The notes under the pieces are model-generated. The model had not been told where the DNA came from. It saw nothing but the letters and a program-made list of their open reading frames with translations, and ran no database searches. From a virus: DNA of 36,497 nt. Positions 13,765 to 20,244 of this stretch are shown here, in pieces. The stretch is from positions 1-36,497 of IMG/VR virus record IMGVR_UViG_3300032058_000003, one strand, 5' to 3'. How positions within the stretch are numbered: the first letter of the stretch is position 1; the number at the start of each line of letters is the position of its first letter. The position numbers and the translations under genes are program-made.

Positions 13765-14625
13765 ATGGACGCAACAGGATTTCTCAAGTCGGGAATCGCT
13801 GTCATTCCCGTGTTGCCTGGAACCAAAAAGCCGTTTGTGCGGTGGCGCCGATACGAAAAGCAGTTGCCTACGGAGCACGATCTGGCACGATGGTTCGCCC
13901 CAGGACGAGTGATGAATGCGGCGGTCGTCTGTGGCTGGCAGGGTCTGACAGTGCTGGATTTCGATGACATGCATCGATACGTTTCCTGGTTGGCGTGGAC
14001 GGCGACGGCAGGAGAGGTGGCGCGGAGAGTAGCAGCCGATACGTACCGGGTGCGGACGTCGAGAGGCATGCATGTGTATCTGTATCTGGACGAGGTGCCG
14101 AGATGCGGCCACTTTGAGTGGGGCGATATCAAGGGGCGCGGCGGCTACGTGCTGATACCGCCGTCGGTGCACCCGAGTGGTGCGGTGTACACGGCGGTCG
14201 ACGACAACGCGCCGATACTGCGAGTGAGTACTCTCGCGGAGGTGATTCCTGATGCACCGCCACCACCTTCGCCGCCGCCGCTGTCGCTGACGACCGTTGC
14301 GCCGATGAGCAGCTTGTGGCCGATGACGCGGTCGGAGGAAGTGCGCGCAGCAATACCGATCACGAGCTACTTTCCGGATGCCCGTGTGACCGGTGGCAAC
14401 GGCCGTTGGATGATGGCACATTGTGCCTGGCATGACGACCGACACGAGTCGCTGTGGATCGACACTGAACGAGGTATCTGCAAGTGCTACGCGGGCTGTA
14501 CGCCAAAGCCGCTGGACGTGATCGGTGTACACGCGCGGCTGCGGGGAATCAGCTATCGACAGGCGCTGCGGGAGTTGGAATCCAGGTTACAGGAGGATAC
14601 CCATGTACAGCTGGAAGTCGGGTAG
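13765..14625 (+). CDS. Primase-polymerase (Prim-Pol) with C-terminal CHC2-type zinc finger
   Basis: A 286-residue protein with AGAGAGGG upstream. Residues 5-150 are a bifunctional DNA primase/polymerase domain: VLDFDD at 63-68 (metal-binding acidic residues), SRGMHVYLY with His103, and GDIKGRGGYVLIPPSVHPSG. A Pro-rich linker follows (164-174). Residues 213-270 form a DnaG-like CHC2 zinc finger: C220-x2-H223, then KC241YAGC245, in the familiar HDDRHESLWI...ERG frame. It makes primers and perhaps extends them, with the D5-type helicase encoded just upstream. No other DNA polymerase is present, so host polymerase is probably used for elongation. Confidence 0.9.
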   Translation: MDATGFLKSGIAVIPVLPGTKKPFVRWRRYEKQLPTEHDLARWFAPGRVMNAAVVCGWQGLTVLDFDDMHRYVSWLAWTATAGEVARRVAADTYRVRTSRGMHVYLYLDEVPRCGHFEWGDIKGRGGYVLIPPSVHPSGAVYTAVDDNAPILRVSTLAEVIPDAPPPPSPPPLSLTTVAPMSSLWPMTRSEEVRAAIPITSYFPDARVTGGNGRWMMAHCAWHDDRHESLWIDTERGICKCYAGCTPKPLDVIGVHARLRGISYRQALRELESRLQEDTHVQLEVG

Positions 14626-15097
14626 TGTGCACGTTGTTGACGCTGATGTCGCTGGTCGGGCATTGGAAGAGATGGTAATGCGTCATGGTGTTTTGACGCC
14701 GAGTATCGTCGTGGAGGAGTCGCGGCCAGAGGACGCGCCGCTACACGATGAATTCGAGTGGGATGACGCCGTTGCGGCGCAACAGTACCGCGAGCATCAG
14801 GCTCGATACATCATTCGGTCGATTGTAGTTGAGATGCCGAATCGTGATGACAGGTTGGTGCGCGCATACGTGTCCGTGGTGCCTGGCAGTGATAATGCTT
14901 CAAAAGTGGGGATCGGACAGGTGTATGTGCGCACAATGGACGCGCTGGCGGACGAGACACTCAGGAAGCAGGTGCTCAAGCGTGCGCTGGGTGAGTTGGA
15001 TGCTTGGCAGCGCCGCTACGAGGATCTGGAGGAGTTGGCAGCGTTGTTCCAGAGCATCGAGGCCGCGCGGCAGCAGGTGCTGGTGCCGGTGACGTAG
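14603..15097 (+). CDS. Conserved-type phage hypothetical protein
   Basis: A 164-residue protein. ATG 14603 is chosen for the AGGAGG site at 14591-14596; it overlaps the primase end by 23 bases. The pattern WKSGSVHVVDADVAGRALEE, HGVLTPSIVVEESRPEDAPL, then FEWDDAVAAQQYREHQARYI is one I associate with a widespread phage protein of unknown role often found near replication genes. The C-terminal 60 residues are helical (WQRRYEDLEELAALFQSIEA). It is cytoplasmic, with no catalytic motif visible. Confidence 0.78.
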   Translation: MYSWKSGSVHVVDADVAGRALEEMVMRHGVLTPSIVVEESRPEDAPLHDEFEWDDAVAAQQYREHQARYIIRSIVVEMPNRDDRLVRAYVSVVPGSDNASKVGIGQVYVRTMDALADETLRKQVLKRALGELDAWQRRYEDLEELAALFQSIEAARQQVLVPVT

Positions 15098-15105
15098 CGG
15101 GGTGT

Positions 15106-15386
15106 GGTGAGGCAAGGCAGGCGTGGCGCGGCGTGGCGTGGCCAGGCTTGGCCCGGCTTGGTGAGGCGCGGTGAGGCAAGGCAGGCGTGGCGCGGCGGGG
15201 CTTGGCCAGGCTGGGCTTGGCTCGGCGAGGCTGGGCGGGGCAAGGCGAGGCTGGCAGGGCATGGCTGGGCGAGGCGTGGCTTGGCACGGCTCGGCAGGGC
15301 GGGGCACGGCGATGCAGGCTTGGCGCGGTTTGGCTTGGCGAGGCGAGGCACGGCGCGACAAGGCGATGCAGGCGCGACAAGGCGAT
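15106..15386. repeat. GGCNN pentanucleotide array
   Basis: About 280 bases made almost wholly of five-base units GGCNN (for example GGCGT, GGCTT, GGCAA, GGCGA), roughly 55 copies with few breaks. The + strand is very G-rich. A 28-base block is repeated exactly at 15106-15133 and 15170-15197. Near the right end a 15-base block beginning GCGCGACAAGG occurs twice. No reading frame through it looks like protein. It lies before the Com-like gene and may be a binding array, a recombination target or slippage-grown sequence. Confidence 0.85.
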
Positions 15387-15390
15387 ACAA

Positions 15391-15609
15391 ATGGAAGAGT
15401 CGACAGCGAAATCCTGGCGCTGCAAACGTTGCGGCAGGCATCTGGCAACAGTTGAGCAGGACGCTGACGGCAAGTTGCGGCTGGTATTCGATACTGCGTC
15501 TGTTCGTCAGGTGACGCGGGCGAGAGATGGCGTATTGCACGTTGAGTGCTTCGTCTGCGGCGAGGTGCGCCGTTGGTTTGGGGCGCTTGACTCTGCGGGA
15601 GATGTATGA
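15391..15609 (+). CDS. Com-like zinc-finger protein
   Basis: A 72-residue protein. ATG 15391 follows AAGG at 15379-15382; longer starts would translate the GGCNN array and are rejected. C11-x2-C14 (RCKRCGRHL) and C53-x2-C56 (VECFVCGEV) form a four-cysteine zinc finger in the layout of Mu-type Com proteins. Com binds the leader of the mom DNA-modification mRNA and opens it for translation. A methyltransferase-like gene lies downstream, so a similar regulatory or RNA-binding task is possible. The match to Com is by pattern and size only. Confidence 0.7.
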   Translation: MEESTAKSWRCKRCGRHLATVEQDADGKLRLVFDTASVRQVTRARDGVLHVECFVCGEVRRWFGALDSAGDV

Positions 15610-15615
15610 TACCAT
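15587..15615 (+). promoter_or_regulatory. Weak promoter candidate
   Basis: TTGACT (15587-15592), 17-base spacer, TACCAT (15610-15615), overlapping the end of the Com-like gene. A start near 15622 would give a transcript of only about 70 bases before the terminator at 15651-15689, unless it is read through. Confidence 0.4.
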
Positions 15616-15650
15616 AATGTCAACAATCTGAGCTGCTGCTGGAGATGAGC

Positions 15651-15689
15651 GCCCGGCGGTCTCTCGAAAGAGGGGCTGCCGGGCTTTTT
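15651..15689 (+). terminator. Rho-independent terminator with GAAA tetraloop
   Basis: A 15-bp stem (15651-15665 with 15670-15684) including three G-T pairs and closed by GAAA, followed by TTTTT. The next possible start codon is only 14 bases downstream (ATG 15704). Confidence 0.85.
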
Positions 15690-15703
15690 GGGGGTACTAT
15701 GCA

Positions 15704-15793
15704 ATGGCTGAGCAAGAGTTGCTAAGAGCAGCTAAGGAAATACTGGCCGTCACGCCCACGCGCGCGTGGGGAGCAAGTGACGCTGAAAAGTAG
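15704..15793 (+). CDS. Possible 29-residue ORF
   Basis: A short ORF, MAEQELLRAAKEILAVTPT plus ten residues, directly after the terminator. Its start region, TATGCAATGGCTGAGCA, also occurs at the start of the VWA gene (11069-11085), so it may be a leader copied from there or a remnant. No strong ribosome site precedes it. It is listed because it fills part of the 15690-15808 gap, which holds nothing else clear. Confidence 0.25.
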   Translation: MAEQELLRAAKEILAVTPTRAWGASDAEK

Positions 15794-15808
15794 AGATTTA
15801 GGCGGCGT

Positions 15809-15988
15809 ATGACCGACAAGCAGGGCTGGCGCAACCGAATAGTGGGCGAGGGCGAGCAGGTGGCTACTGGCTATTTGGGCGACGGGCAAGAAACCTTTCC
15901 ACTTTCAACGTGTTTATGGCAAGTGGGGCAAAGGGTGACGAGATTGGAAAGGGCGTTAGCGGACTCCCAGTCTCCGTCAAAGAGGTAA
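15809..15988 (+). pseudogene. Truncated 5' end of a ParB-like gene
   Basis: The first 19 codons (MTDKQGWRNRIVGEGEQVA) match the beginning of the ParB-like gene at 16652 (SSEWQNRIVGQGTKPAS). The frame then runs into sequence antisense to the HNH endonuclease and stops at 15986-15988. The endonuclease stop codon lies at 15871-15873, so the break in homology coincides with the edge of the inserted endonuclease. The two copies differ mainly at third codon positions, which points to an old duplication or a recombined second copy, not a recent one. Confidence 0.6.
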
Positions 15989-16635
15989 GCGGGCCGGATG
16001 TGATGGACGTGCAGATAACGCGGGGCCTTGGGACTCTTGCCGCACACCAGGCAGGTGGCGTTATCGCGGGCGAGTACGGCACGCCGTTGACGCCGCCAGT
16101 TGCCAGCGTATTCTCGGTTACGACCCCAGCCAGAACGATAGGCGGGGTTGTCTGGCCCGAGGATAGACAGGGCGCGACACTCGCGGGAGCAGTAGAAGTG
16201 GGAGTTGCGGCGCGTGACAACGGGAGAGACGCGGTAGGACTTGCCGCAGTGGGCGCAGATAACCAGTGTTTCGGTTTTGCGGTTGCGATAGATCGCGGCG
16301 CAGCGCAGGGAACAGAAGATGTGCTGTCCCTGTTTGGTGGACGCCTTGCCGACGAACTCGGTCCCGCACTCCTCGCAACGGAGAGTGCTGTACGCGGCCC
16401 TGGCGCGATGGCCGATCTGGTGCTCACGGCAGCAGAATACGTTGTCGGCCCCGAAGCGGTCAACGCGCCAGCGGTGAACCTGGATCGGCGTGCCACAGTG
16501 GGCGCACACGGTCGGTAGCAGATCGTTGACGCTTTCGCGGCCAGGAGTCTGCTTGTGCCCCTTGATGTATTGCGCGTGGGGATGTTTGACGACGCGACCG
16601 CAGCCGCACTTGCATAGCCTAAGTATCTCGTTCAT
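15871..16635 (-). CDS. Zinc-finger-array HNH homing endonuclease
   Basis: A 254-residue protein on the reverse strand; every other clear gene except the one nested in the intein is on the + strand. The start at 16635 is chosen because the -10 box TATAAT lies exactly six bases upstream. The N-terminus begins with a CKCGCG element, then three Cys4-type modules: C44-C47/C68-C69 (variant with His72), C87-C90/C108-C112 and C127-C130/C149-C153. An HNH domain follows with C195-C198, HVHHIRP (His211-His212), Asn231 and C236-C239-His240. HNH enzymes nick or cut DNA; the zinc modules probably read the target. This is a mobile gene beside a broken ParB-like copy. Confidence 0.88.
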   Translation of the reverse strand: MNEILRLCKCGCGRVVKHPHAQYIKGHKQTPGRESVNDLLPTVCAHCGTPIQVHRWRVDRFGADNVFCCREHQIGHRARAAYSTLRCEECGTEFVGKASTKQGQHIFCSLRCAAIYRNRKTETLVICAHCGKSYRVSPVVTRRNSHFYCSRECRALSILGPDNPAYRSGWGRNREYAGNWRRQRRAVLARDNATCLVCGKSPKAPRYLHVHHIRPAYLFDGDWESANALSNLVTLCPTCHKHVESGKVSCPSPK

Positions 16636-16641
16636 AGGTTG

Positions 16642-16664
16642 ATTATAGCATATGACGCAACGGT
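16642..16664 (-). promoter_or_regulatory. Extended -10 promoter giving a leaderless endonuclease mRNA
   Basis: On the reverse strand TGC-TATAAT (an extended -10; hexamer at 16642-16647) lies six bases before the ATG at 16635. Transcription would start at or next to the A of ATG. No good -35 box is present, as usual for extended -10 promoters. Confidence 0.65.
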
Positions 16665-17242
16665 CTAGCGAATGGCAGAACAGAATCGTCGGCCAGGGCA
16701 CAAAGCCGGCCTCGCAGTTCATGGCTAACCCGAAGAACTGGCGCACGCACCCACAGGCGCAACGTGACGCCCTACATGGCGCGTTGAATGAAGTCGGGTG
16801 GGTGGCTCCTGTCGTGGAGAACATTCGCACGGGGATGCTTGTCGATGGCCACGAGCGCGTGTGGCAGGCGCTACAGAACGGTGACGCGCTGGTGCCGTAT
16901 ATCGAGGTCGATCTGGACGAGCGCGAAGAAGCCTACGTGCTGGCGACGCTCGACCCGATCGGTGCGATGGCAACCGCCGACCGTGACCAGCTCGACGCCC
17001 TGCTCCAAGAGGTGCAGTCGGGCGAGGCGGGCATACAGGCGATGCTGGCGGAGCTAGGCGGATCGGAAACCGATGGTCGCGAGTATCGATCGCTGGAAGA
17101 GATTGATGCTGATATGATAGAGCCAAAGCCGCGGTGGGCACTTATCAGGATTCCGCCGTGTTCTCTTGGAGACGTTTTGGACGTACTGGCGCTCTGTCGC
17201 GTGATCCCCGGTGTCGATGTCGAGATAAGCGATGGCGACTGA
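16652..17242 (+). CDS. ParB-like N-terminal domain protein
   Basis: A 196-residue protein. Residues 10-95 resemble the ParB/Srx-like domain: NPKNWRTHPQAQRDALHGAL, VGWVAPVVENIRTGMLVDGH, ERVWQALQNG and VPYIEVDLDEREEAY. The DGHER element at 65-69 is the nucleotide-binding box (family GxRR or GHER). No helix-turn-helix follows, so it is not a plasmid-type partition protein. Phages often carry such domains beside or fused to DNA methyltransferases, and a methyltransferase-like gene overlaps its end here. The start is close to the antisense endonuclease promoter; no strong ribosome site is visible. Confidence 0.8.
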   Translation: MTQRSSEWQNRIVGQGTKPASQFMANPKNWRTHPQAQRDALHGALNEVGWVAPVVENIRTGMLVDGHERVWQALQNGDALVPYIEVDLDEREEAYVLATLDPIGAMATADRDQLDALLQEVQSGEAGIQAMLAELGGSETDGREYRSLEEIDADMIEPKPRWALIRIPPCSLGDVLDVLALCRVIPGVDVEISDGD

Positions 17243-17933
17243 CAACTCGGGATTGAGGCAGAAGATAGATATTCGCCGGTGGCTTATGGGCCGGATCAGC
17301 CCGCCACATCGTGTGCTTGATTTATACTGTGGCAGTGCGGGTGAGATGTATAGGGGGTGCTGGTCAGCGGCTGATCTGTATCTGGGGGTCGACAAGAGGA
17401 CGCCACATGCGCTAGGAAGGACGATTCGGTTGAGCGCAGAGGAGGCGGTGGAGGCGATTGATCTCGATCTGTTCAACATCTATGATCTCGATCCATATGA
17501 TTCGCCGTGGATAGTGGCACGAAGGATTATTCATCGTCGAGGGCCTGGTGTCTTTGGGATGGCGCTGACGAGCGGAGAGTGTCATGGGATGATGAGCGGG
17601 CGTAGTAACGAGGTCGTGCGGGCTATACTGGGCATCCGCAACCTGTCTGACACGAGGCTGTTTGGAAGATATTGGCACGATGTGTTTCATCTGCTGTGCA
17701 AAAGCTTGGGGGAGATAAACGGAACACGAATCATCTCTCCGATTGCTGTGGCGAGCAGCAAGCCCAAATCCGGCGCCTATTGGGTGAGCTATGCTGGAAT
17801 AGTGCTTGACAAACCCTCCGAGGCGTGCTATAATGACAACAAAAAAGCGCAAAGCACGGGGAGGGAGCATCATGCAGGGGACGTTGTTCGGAACAGTGGC
17901 GGCGACTCAGTTCGAGGGCACGACGATCTATGA
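17232..17933 (+). CDS. SAM-dependent methyltransferase-like protein
   Basis: A 233-residue protein overlapping the ParB-like gene by 11 bases. Residues 28-40 (VLDLYCGSAGEMY) match the glycine-rich SAM-binding motif I of class I methyltransferases, and YLGVDK at 50-55 fits the end of strand 2 with its acidic residue. A clear catalytic motif such as DPPY or a PC motif is not seen; YDLDPYDSPW near 88-97 is the closest. It might modify DNA together with the ParB-like partner, or be a degenerate member. Its 3' end overlaps the promoter and start of the radical-SAM gene. Confidence 0.65.
   Translation: MATDNSGLRQKIDIRRWLMGRISPPHRVLDLYCGSAGEMYRGCWSAADLYLGVDKRTPHALGRTIRLSAEEAVEAIDLDLFNIYDLDPYDSPWIVARRIIHRRGPGVFGMALTSGECHGMMSGRSNEVVRAILGIRNLSDTRLFGRYWHDVFHLLCKSLGEINGTRIISPIAVASSKPKSGAYWVSYAGIVLDKPSEACYNDNKKAQSTGREHHAGDVVRNSGGDSVRGHDDL
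17806..17834 (+). promoter_or_regulatory. Perfect consensus sigma70 promoter
   Basis: TTGACA (17806-17811), exactly 17 bases, TATAAT (17829-17834): an exact consensus. It lies inside the end of the methyltransferase-like gene and drives the radical-SAM gene starting at 17872. Confidence 0.92.
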
Positions 17934-18645
17934 GACGCGAGGGAGAGCGCGGGAGTATCGCGAGTTGGCTTGCAACCTATATACGGGTTGCGGGCATGGT
18001 TGCGTGTACTGCTATGCGCCGGATGTCGTGCGCAGAAGCAGGGACGCATTCTATGGCGAGCCAGCGCCTCGGGCAGGAATTCTGCGCGGGGTGGAAGCGG
18101 ATGCTAGGCGTTATGCTGAGGCTGGAGAGACTCGGCAGGTGCTGTTCAGTTTCACGAGTGATCCATATCAGCCAATCGAGGAGCGATATGGTATCGTACG
18201 TCAGGCGATTCAGGCATGTCATCGCTACGGCGTGCCGGTCTGTGTGCTCACAAAGGGCGGCAAGCGGGCGTTGCGGGATATCGATCTATTCGGGCCGCGA
18301 GATGCCTTTGCGTCCACACTCACTCTGTTGGACGCGAGTGAGTCGGCGGAGTGGGAGCCGCTGGCGGCTACACCTGACGAGCGTATGGCGACGCTTGCTG
18401 CTTATCATGCTTCCGGCGTGCCGACCTGGGTCAGCCTGGAGCCGGTCATCGATCCGGAAACGACATTGGAGATCATTCGGAAGACGCACACGTTTGTGGA
18501 TGAGTTCAAGGTGGGGGTGCTCAACTATCATCCTCGCGGTCGAGAGATTGATTGGCGGAAGTTCGCGCTGGATGCTGTTGAGACGCTGGAAGAGGTGGGC
18601 GCAGCGTACTATCTCAAGTACGATCTGCGGGCATATCTCGGCTGA
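17872..18645 (+). CDS. Radical SAM protein, SplB/COG1533-like
   Basis: A 257-residue protein. ATG 17872 is chosen because the promoter at 17806-17834 excludes the longer ORF and GGGGAGGG lies just upstream. Cys40-x3-Cys44-x2-Cys47 (TGCGHGCVYCYAP) is the 4Fe-4S site of radical SAM enzymes. LFSFTSDPYQPIEERYGIVR and VCVLTKGG match the spore-photoproduct-lyase-like family (COG1533). With its own consensus promoter and a terminator right after it, the gene is a self-contained accessory unit. The substrate is unknown; DNA or tRNA base repair or modification is possible, given the ParB-like and methyltransferase-like neighbours. Confidence 0.88.
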   Translation: MQGTLFGTVAATQFEGTTIYETRGRAREYRELACNLYTGCGHGCVYCYAPDVVRRSRDAFYGEPAPRAGILRGVEADARRYAEAGETRQVLFSFTSDPYQPIEERYGIVRQAIQACHRYGVPVCVLTKGGKRALRDIDLFGPRDAFASTLTLLDASESAEWEPLAATPDERMATLAAYHASGVPTWVSLEPVIDPETTLEIIRKTHTFVDEFKVGVLNYHPRGREIDWRKFALDAVETLEEVGAAYYLKYDLRAYLG

Positions 18646-18663
18646 CGACGTTTTTCTGTTGGG

Positions 18664-18697
18664 AAGAGGCGCGGGTTATTCCGCGCCTCTTTGTGTT
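18664..18697 (+). terminator. Rho-independent terminator after the radical-SAM gene
   Basis: AGAGGCGCGG (18665-18674) pairs with CCGCGCCTCT (18681-18690), with a 6-base loop and a TTTGTGTTT tail. It ends 14 bases before the small terminase start, so the packaging genes need read-through or an unseen promoter. Confidence 0.88.
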
Positions 18698-18710
18698 TGT
18701 GAGGCATAGC

Positions 18711-19061
18711 ATGGCCTACCGGTACGCAACCGAGGACATGATCGCGGCGCTCAAGGCCACCAACGGCCTGATCTCGCTGGCCGCCAAGCGTCTCGGGTGC
18801 ACGCCGCAAACGATATACACCCGCGCCAGGAAGGTGCAACGGGTGCGTGAGACGATAGACGACAGCCGCGACGAGCTGGTGGACTATAGCGAGATGGCGC
18901 TACGCAGGGCGATTCTGGCGGGCGAGCCGTGGGCCGTGGCGCTGACGCTCAAGACGCTCGGCAAGGACAGGGGCTATGTCGAGCGGCAGGAGACGGTGAA
19001 CAGGAGCGAGGTACTGGAGGTTGTCACGCGGGTGGTGAGGCGCGATGCGGATCACGATTGA
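18711..19061 (+). CDS. terS: Small terminase subunit (TerS)
   Basis: A 116-residue protein directly before the large terminase, overlapping it by 17 bases. Residues 5-45 form a helix-turn-helix (TEDMIAALKATNGLISLAAK then RLGCTPQTIYTRARK) of the kind that recognises the phage packaging site. The C-terminal half is helical for oligomerisation (VDYSEMALRRAILAGEPWAV ... KTLGKDRGYVERQE), which is typical of TerS. ATG 18711 has GAGG a few bases upstream. It binds DNA and hands it to the large subunit for packaging into the prohead. Confidence 0.87.
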   Translation: MAYRYATEDMIAALKATNGLISLAAKRLGCTPQTIYTRARKVQRVRETIDDSRDELVDYSEMALRRAILAGEPWAVALTLKTLGKDRGYVERQETVNRSEVLEVVTRVVRRDADHD

Positions 19062-20235
19062 CGTTCACCCCATCCAGCAGGCATTCCTCGATAGCCGGGC
19101 CTTCTACAGGGGCTTTGTCGGGGGACGGGGTTCAGGCAAGACGTGGATTGGCGCGCTGGACTTGCTGTTGCGGGCGATGTCGGGCCCGGCACCGCGTCTC
19201 TATGCCGTCTATGCCCCAACCTATCCAATGTTGCACGATAGCTCATGGCGCGCACTACTCGCCGCTGGCCAGCAGCTACGTTGTGTCAAAGCCATCAATC
19301 GCTCCGAGATACGCCTGGCCCTGGGCAACGGCAGCGAGGTCATCTGTCGTTCCGTTGATGATCCCGAGCGGGCCCGTGGGCCTAACCTGTCCGGCGCCTG
19401 GCTTGACGAGGCATCATTGATGAAGGCTGATGCCTACAGTATCATTATCGCCTCACTGCGTGAGGGGGGCGAACAAGGCTGGCTTTCCGCGACCTTCACG
19501 CCGAAGGGCAAGACGCATTGGACATATGAAGTGTTTGGCCAGGGGCGCCCAGATACCGAGCTATTCCACTGCCGGACCGTCGATAATCCGTTCCTGCCAG
19601 CTGGGTTTGCCGACACGGTGCGCGCGCAGTATCCGGCCTATTTTGCCCAACAGGAGCTGGGGGGTGAGTTCATCGACCCGCCAGGAGCCGTGTTCCGCCG
19701 GGAGTGGTTCCACGTGGTGGAAGAGATCCCGTTGGGCCTGCAATGGGTGCGCTATTGGGACCTGGCGGCAAGTACCAAGCAATCCGCTGATTACACTGCG
19801 AGCGTGGCTGTGGCGATGGCATCAGATGGCACCGTCTATCTGCGCGACATGATCCGTGGCCGCTGGGAGTGGCCGGACCAGGAGCGGATCATGATCCAGA
19901 CGATGCTAGCCGAACCACGTACCCGGCATGGGGTTGAGAAAGCGCTACACGGGATAGCTGCCGTGCAGGCACTCCTGCGCCGTCGGGAGTTGGCGGGCAT
20001 CGAGCTGCGCGGTGTGGATGTGGAGGGCGACAAACTGAGCCGGTCGCTAGCGCTGGCGGCAAGGGCGGAGCAGGGCAAGGTGGTATTAGTGCGAGGCGCG
20101 TGGATACCGGCGTTTTTGGATGAGCTATCGACATTCACGGGTGACGGCTCCACCCACGATGACCAGGTGGATACTGCATCTGGTGGGTTGCTGATGTTGA
20201 CAGAAACACGCTCCCGCAAGCTCATAACCTGGTAG
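19045..20235 (+). CDS. terL: Large terminase subunit (TerL)
   Basis: A 396-residue protein. Walker A is GGRGSGKT at 26-33 and Walker B with the catalytic Glu is AWLDEAS (Asp121-Glu122). The RNase H-like nuclease domain starts around 235 with RYWDLAAS (Asp239), and the late THDDQVDTASGG box near 373-382 supplies further metal ligands. The enzyme pumps DNA into the capsid with ATP and cuts the concatemer. Length and motif spacing fit the terminase_6-like group. It shares an operon with TerS and portal. Confidence 0.95.
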   Translation: MRITIDVHPIQQAFLDSRAFYRGFVGGRGSGKTWIGALDLLLRAMSGPAPRLYAVYAPTYPMLHDSSWRALLAAGQQLRCVKAINRSEIRLALGNGSEVICRSVDDPERARGPNLSGAWLDEASLMKADAYSIIIASLREGGEQGWLSATFTPKGKTHWTYEVFGQGRPDTELFHCRTVDNPFLPAGFADTVRAQYPAYFAQQELGGEFIDPPGAVFRREWFHVVEEIPLGLQWVRYWDLAASTKQSADYTASVAVAMASDGTVYLRDMIRGRWEWPDQERIMIQTMLAEPRTRHGVEKALHGIAAVQALLRRRELAGIELRGVDVEGDKLSRSLALAARAEQGKVVLVRGAWIPAFLDELSTFTGDGSTHDDQVDTASGGLLMLTETRSRKLITW

Positions 20236-20244
20236 GAGCATGTG

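Noticed and set aside
15106-15386. GGCNN region considered as a CRISPR array or as coding sequence
   Set aside because: Units are five bases with no spacers of 25-40 bases, and the open frames through it are only low-complexity Gly/Ala/Arg/Trp or Pro/Ala runs.
15910-16518. 202-residue + strand ORF opposite the HNH gene
   Set aside because: It is in the same codon register as the HNH gene and is its antisense shadow. It shows no domain and stops before the end of the HNH gene, whereas the reverse strand shows zinc fingers and HNH residues.
17806-17871. Longer start for the radical-SAM protein
   Set aside because: The added residues come from the promoter region; ATG 17872 has a proper ribosome site.
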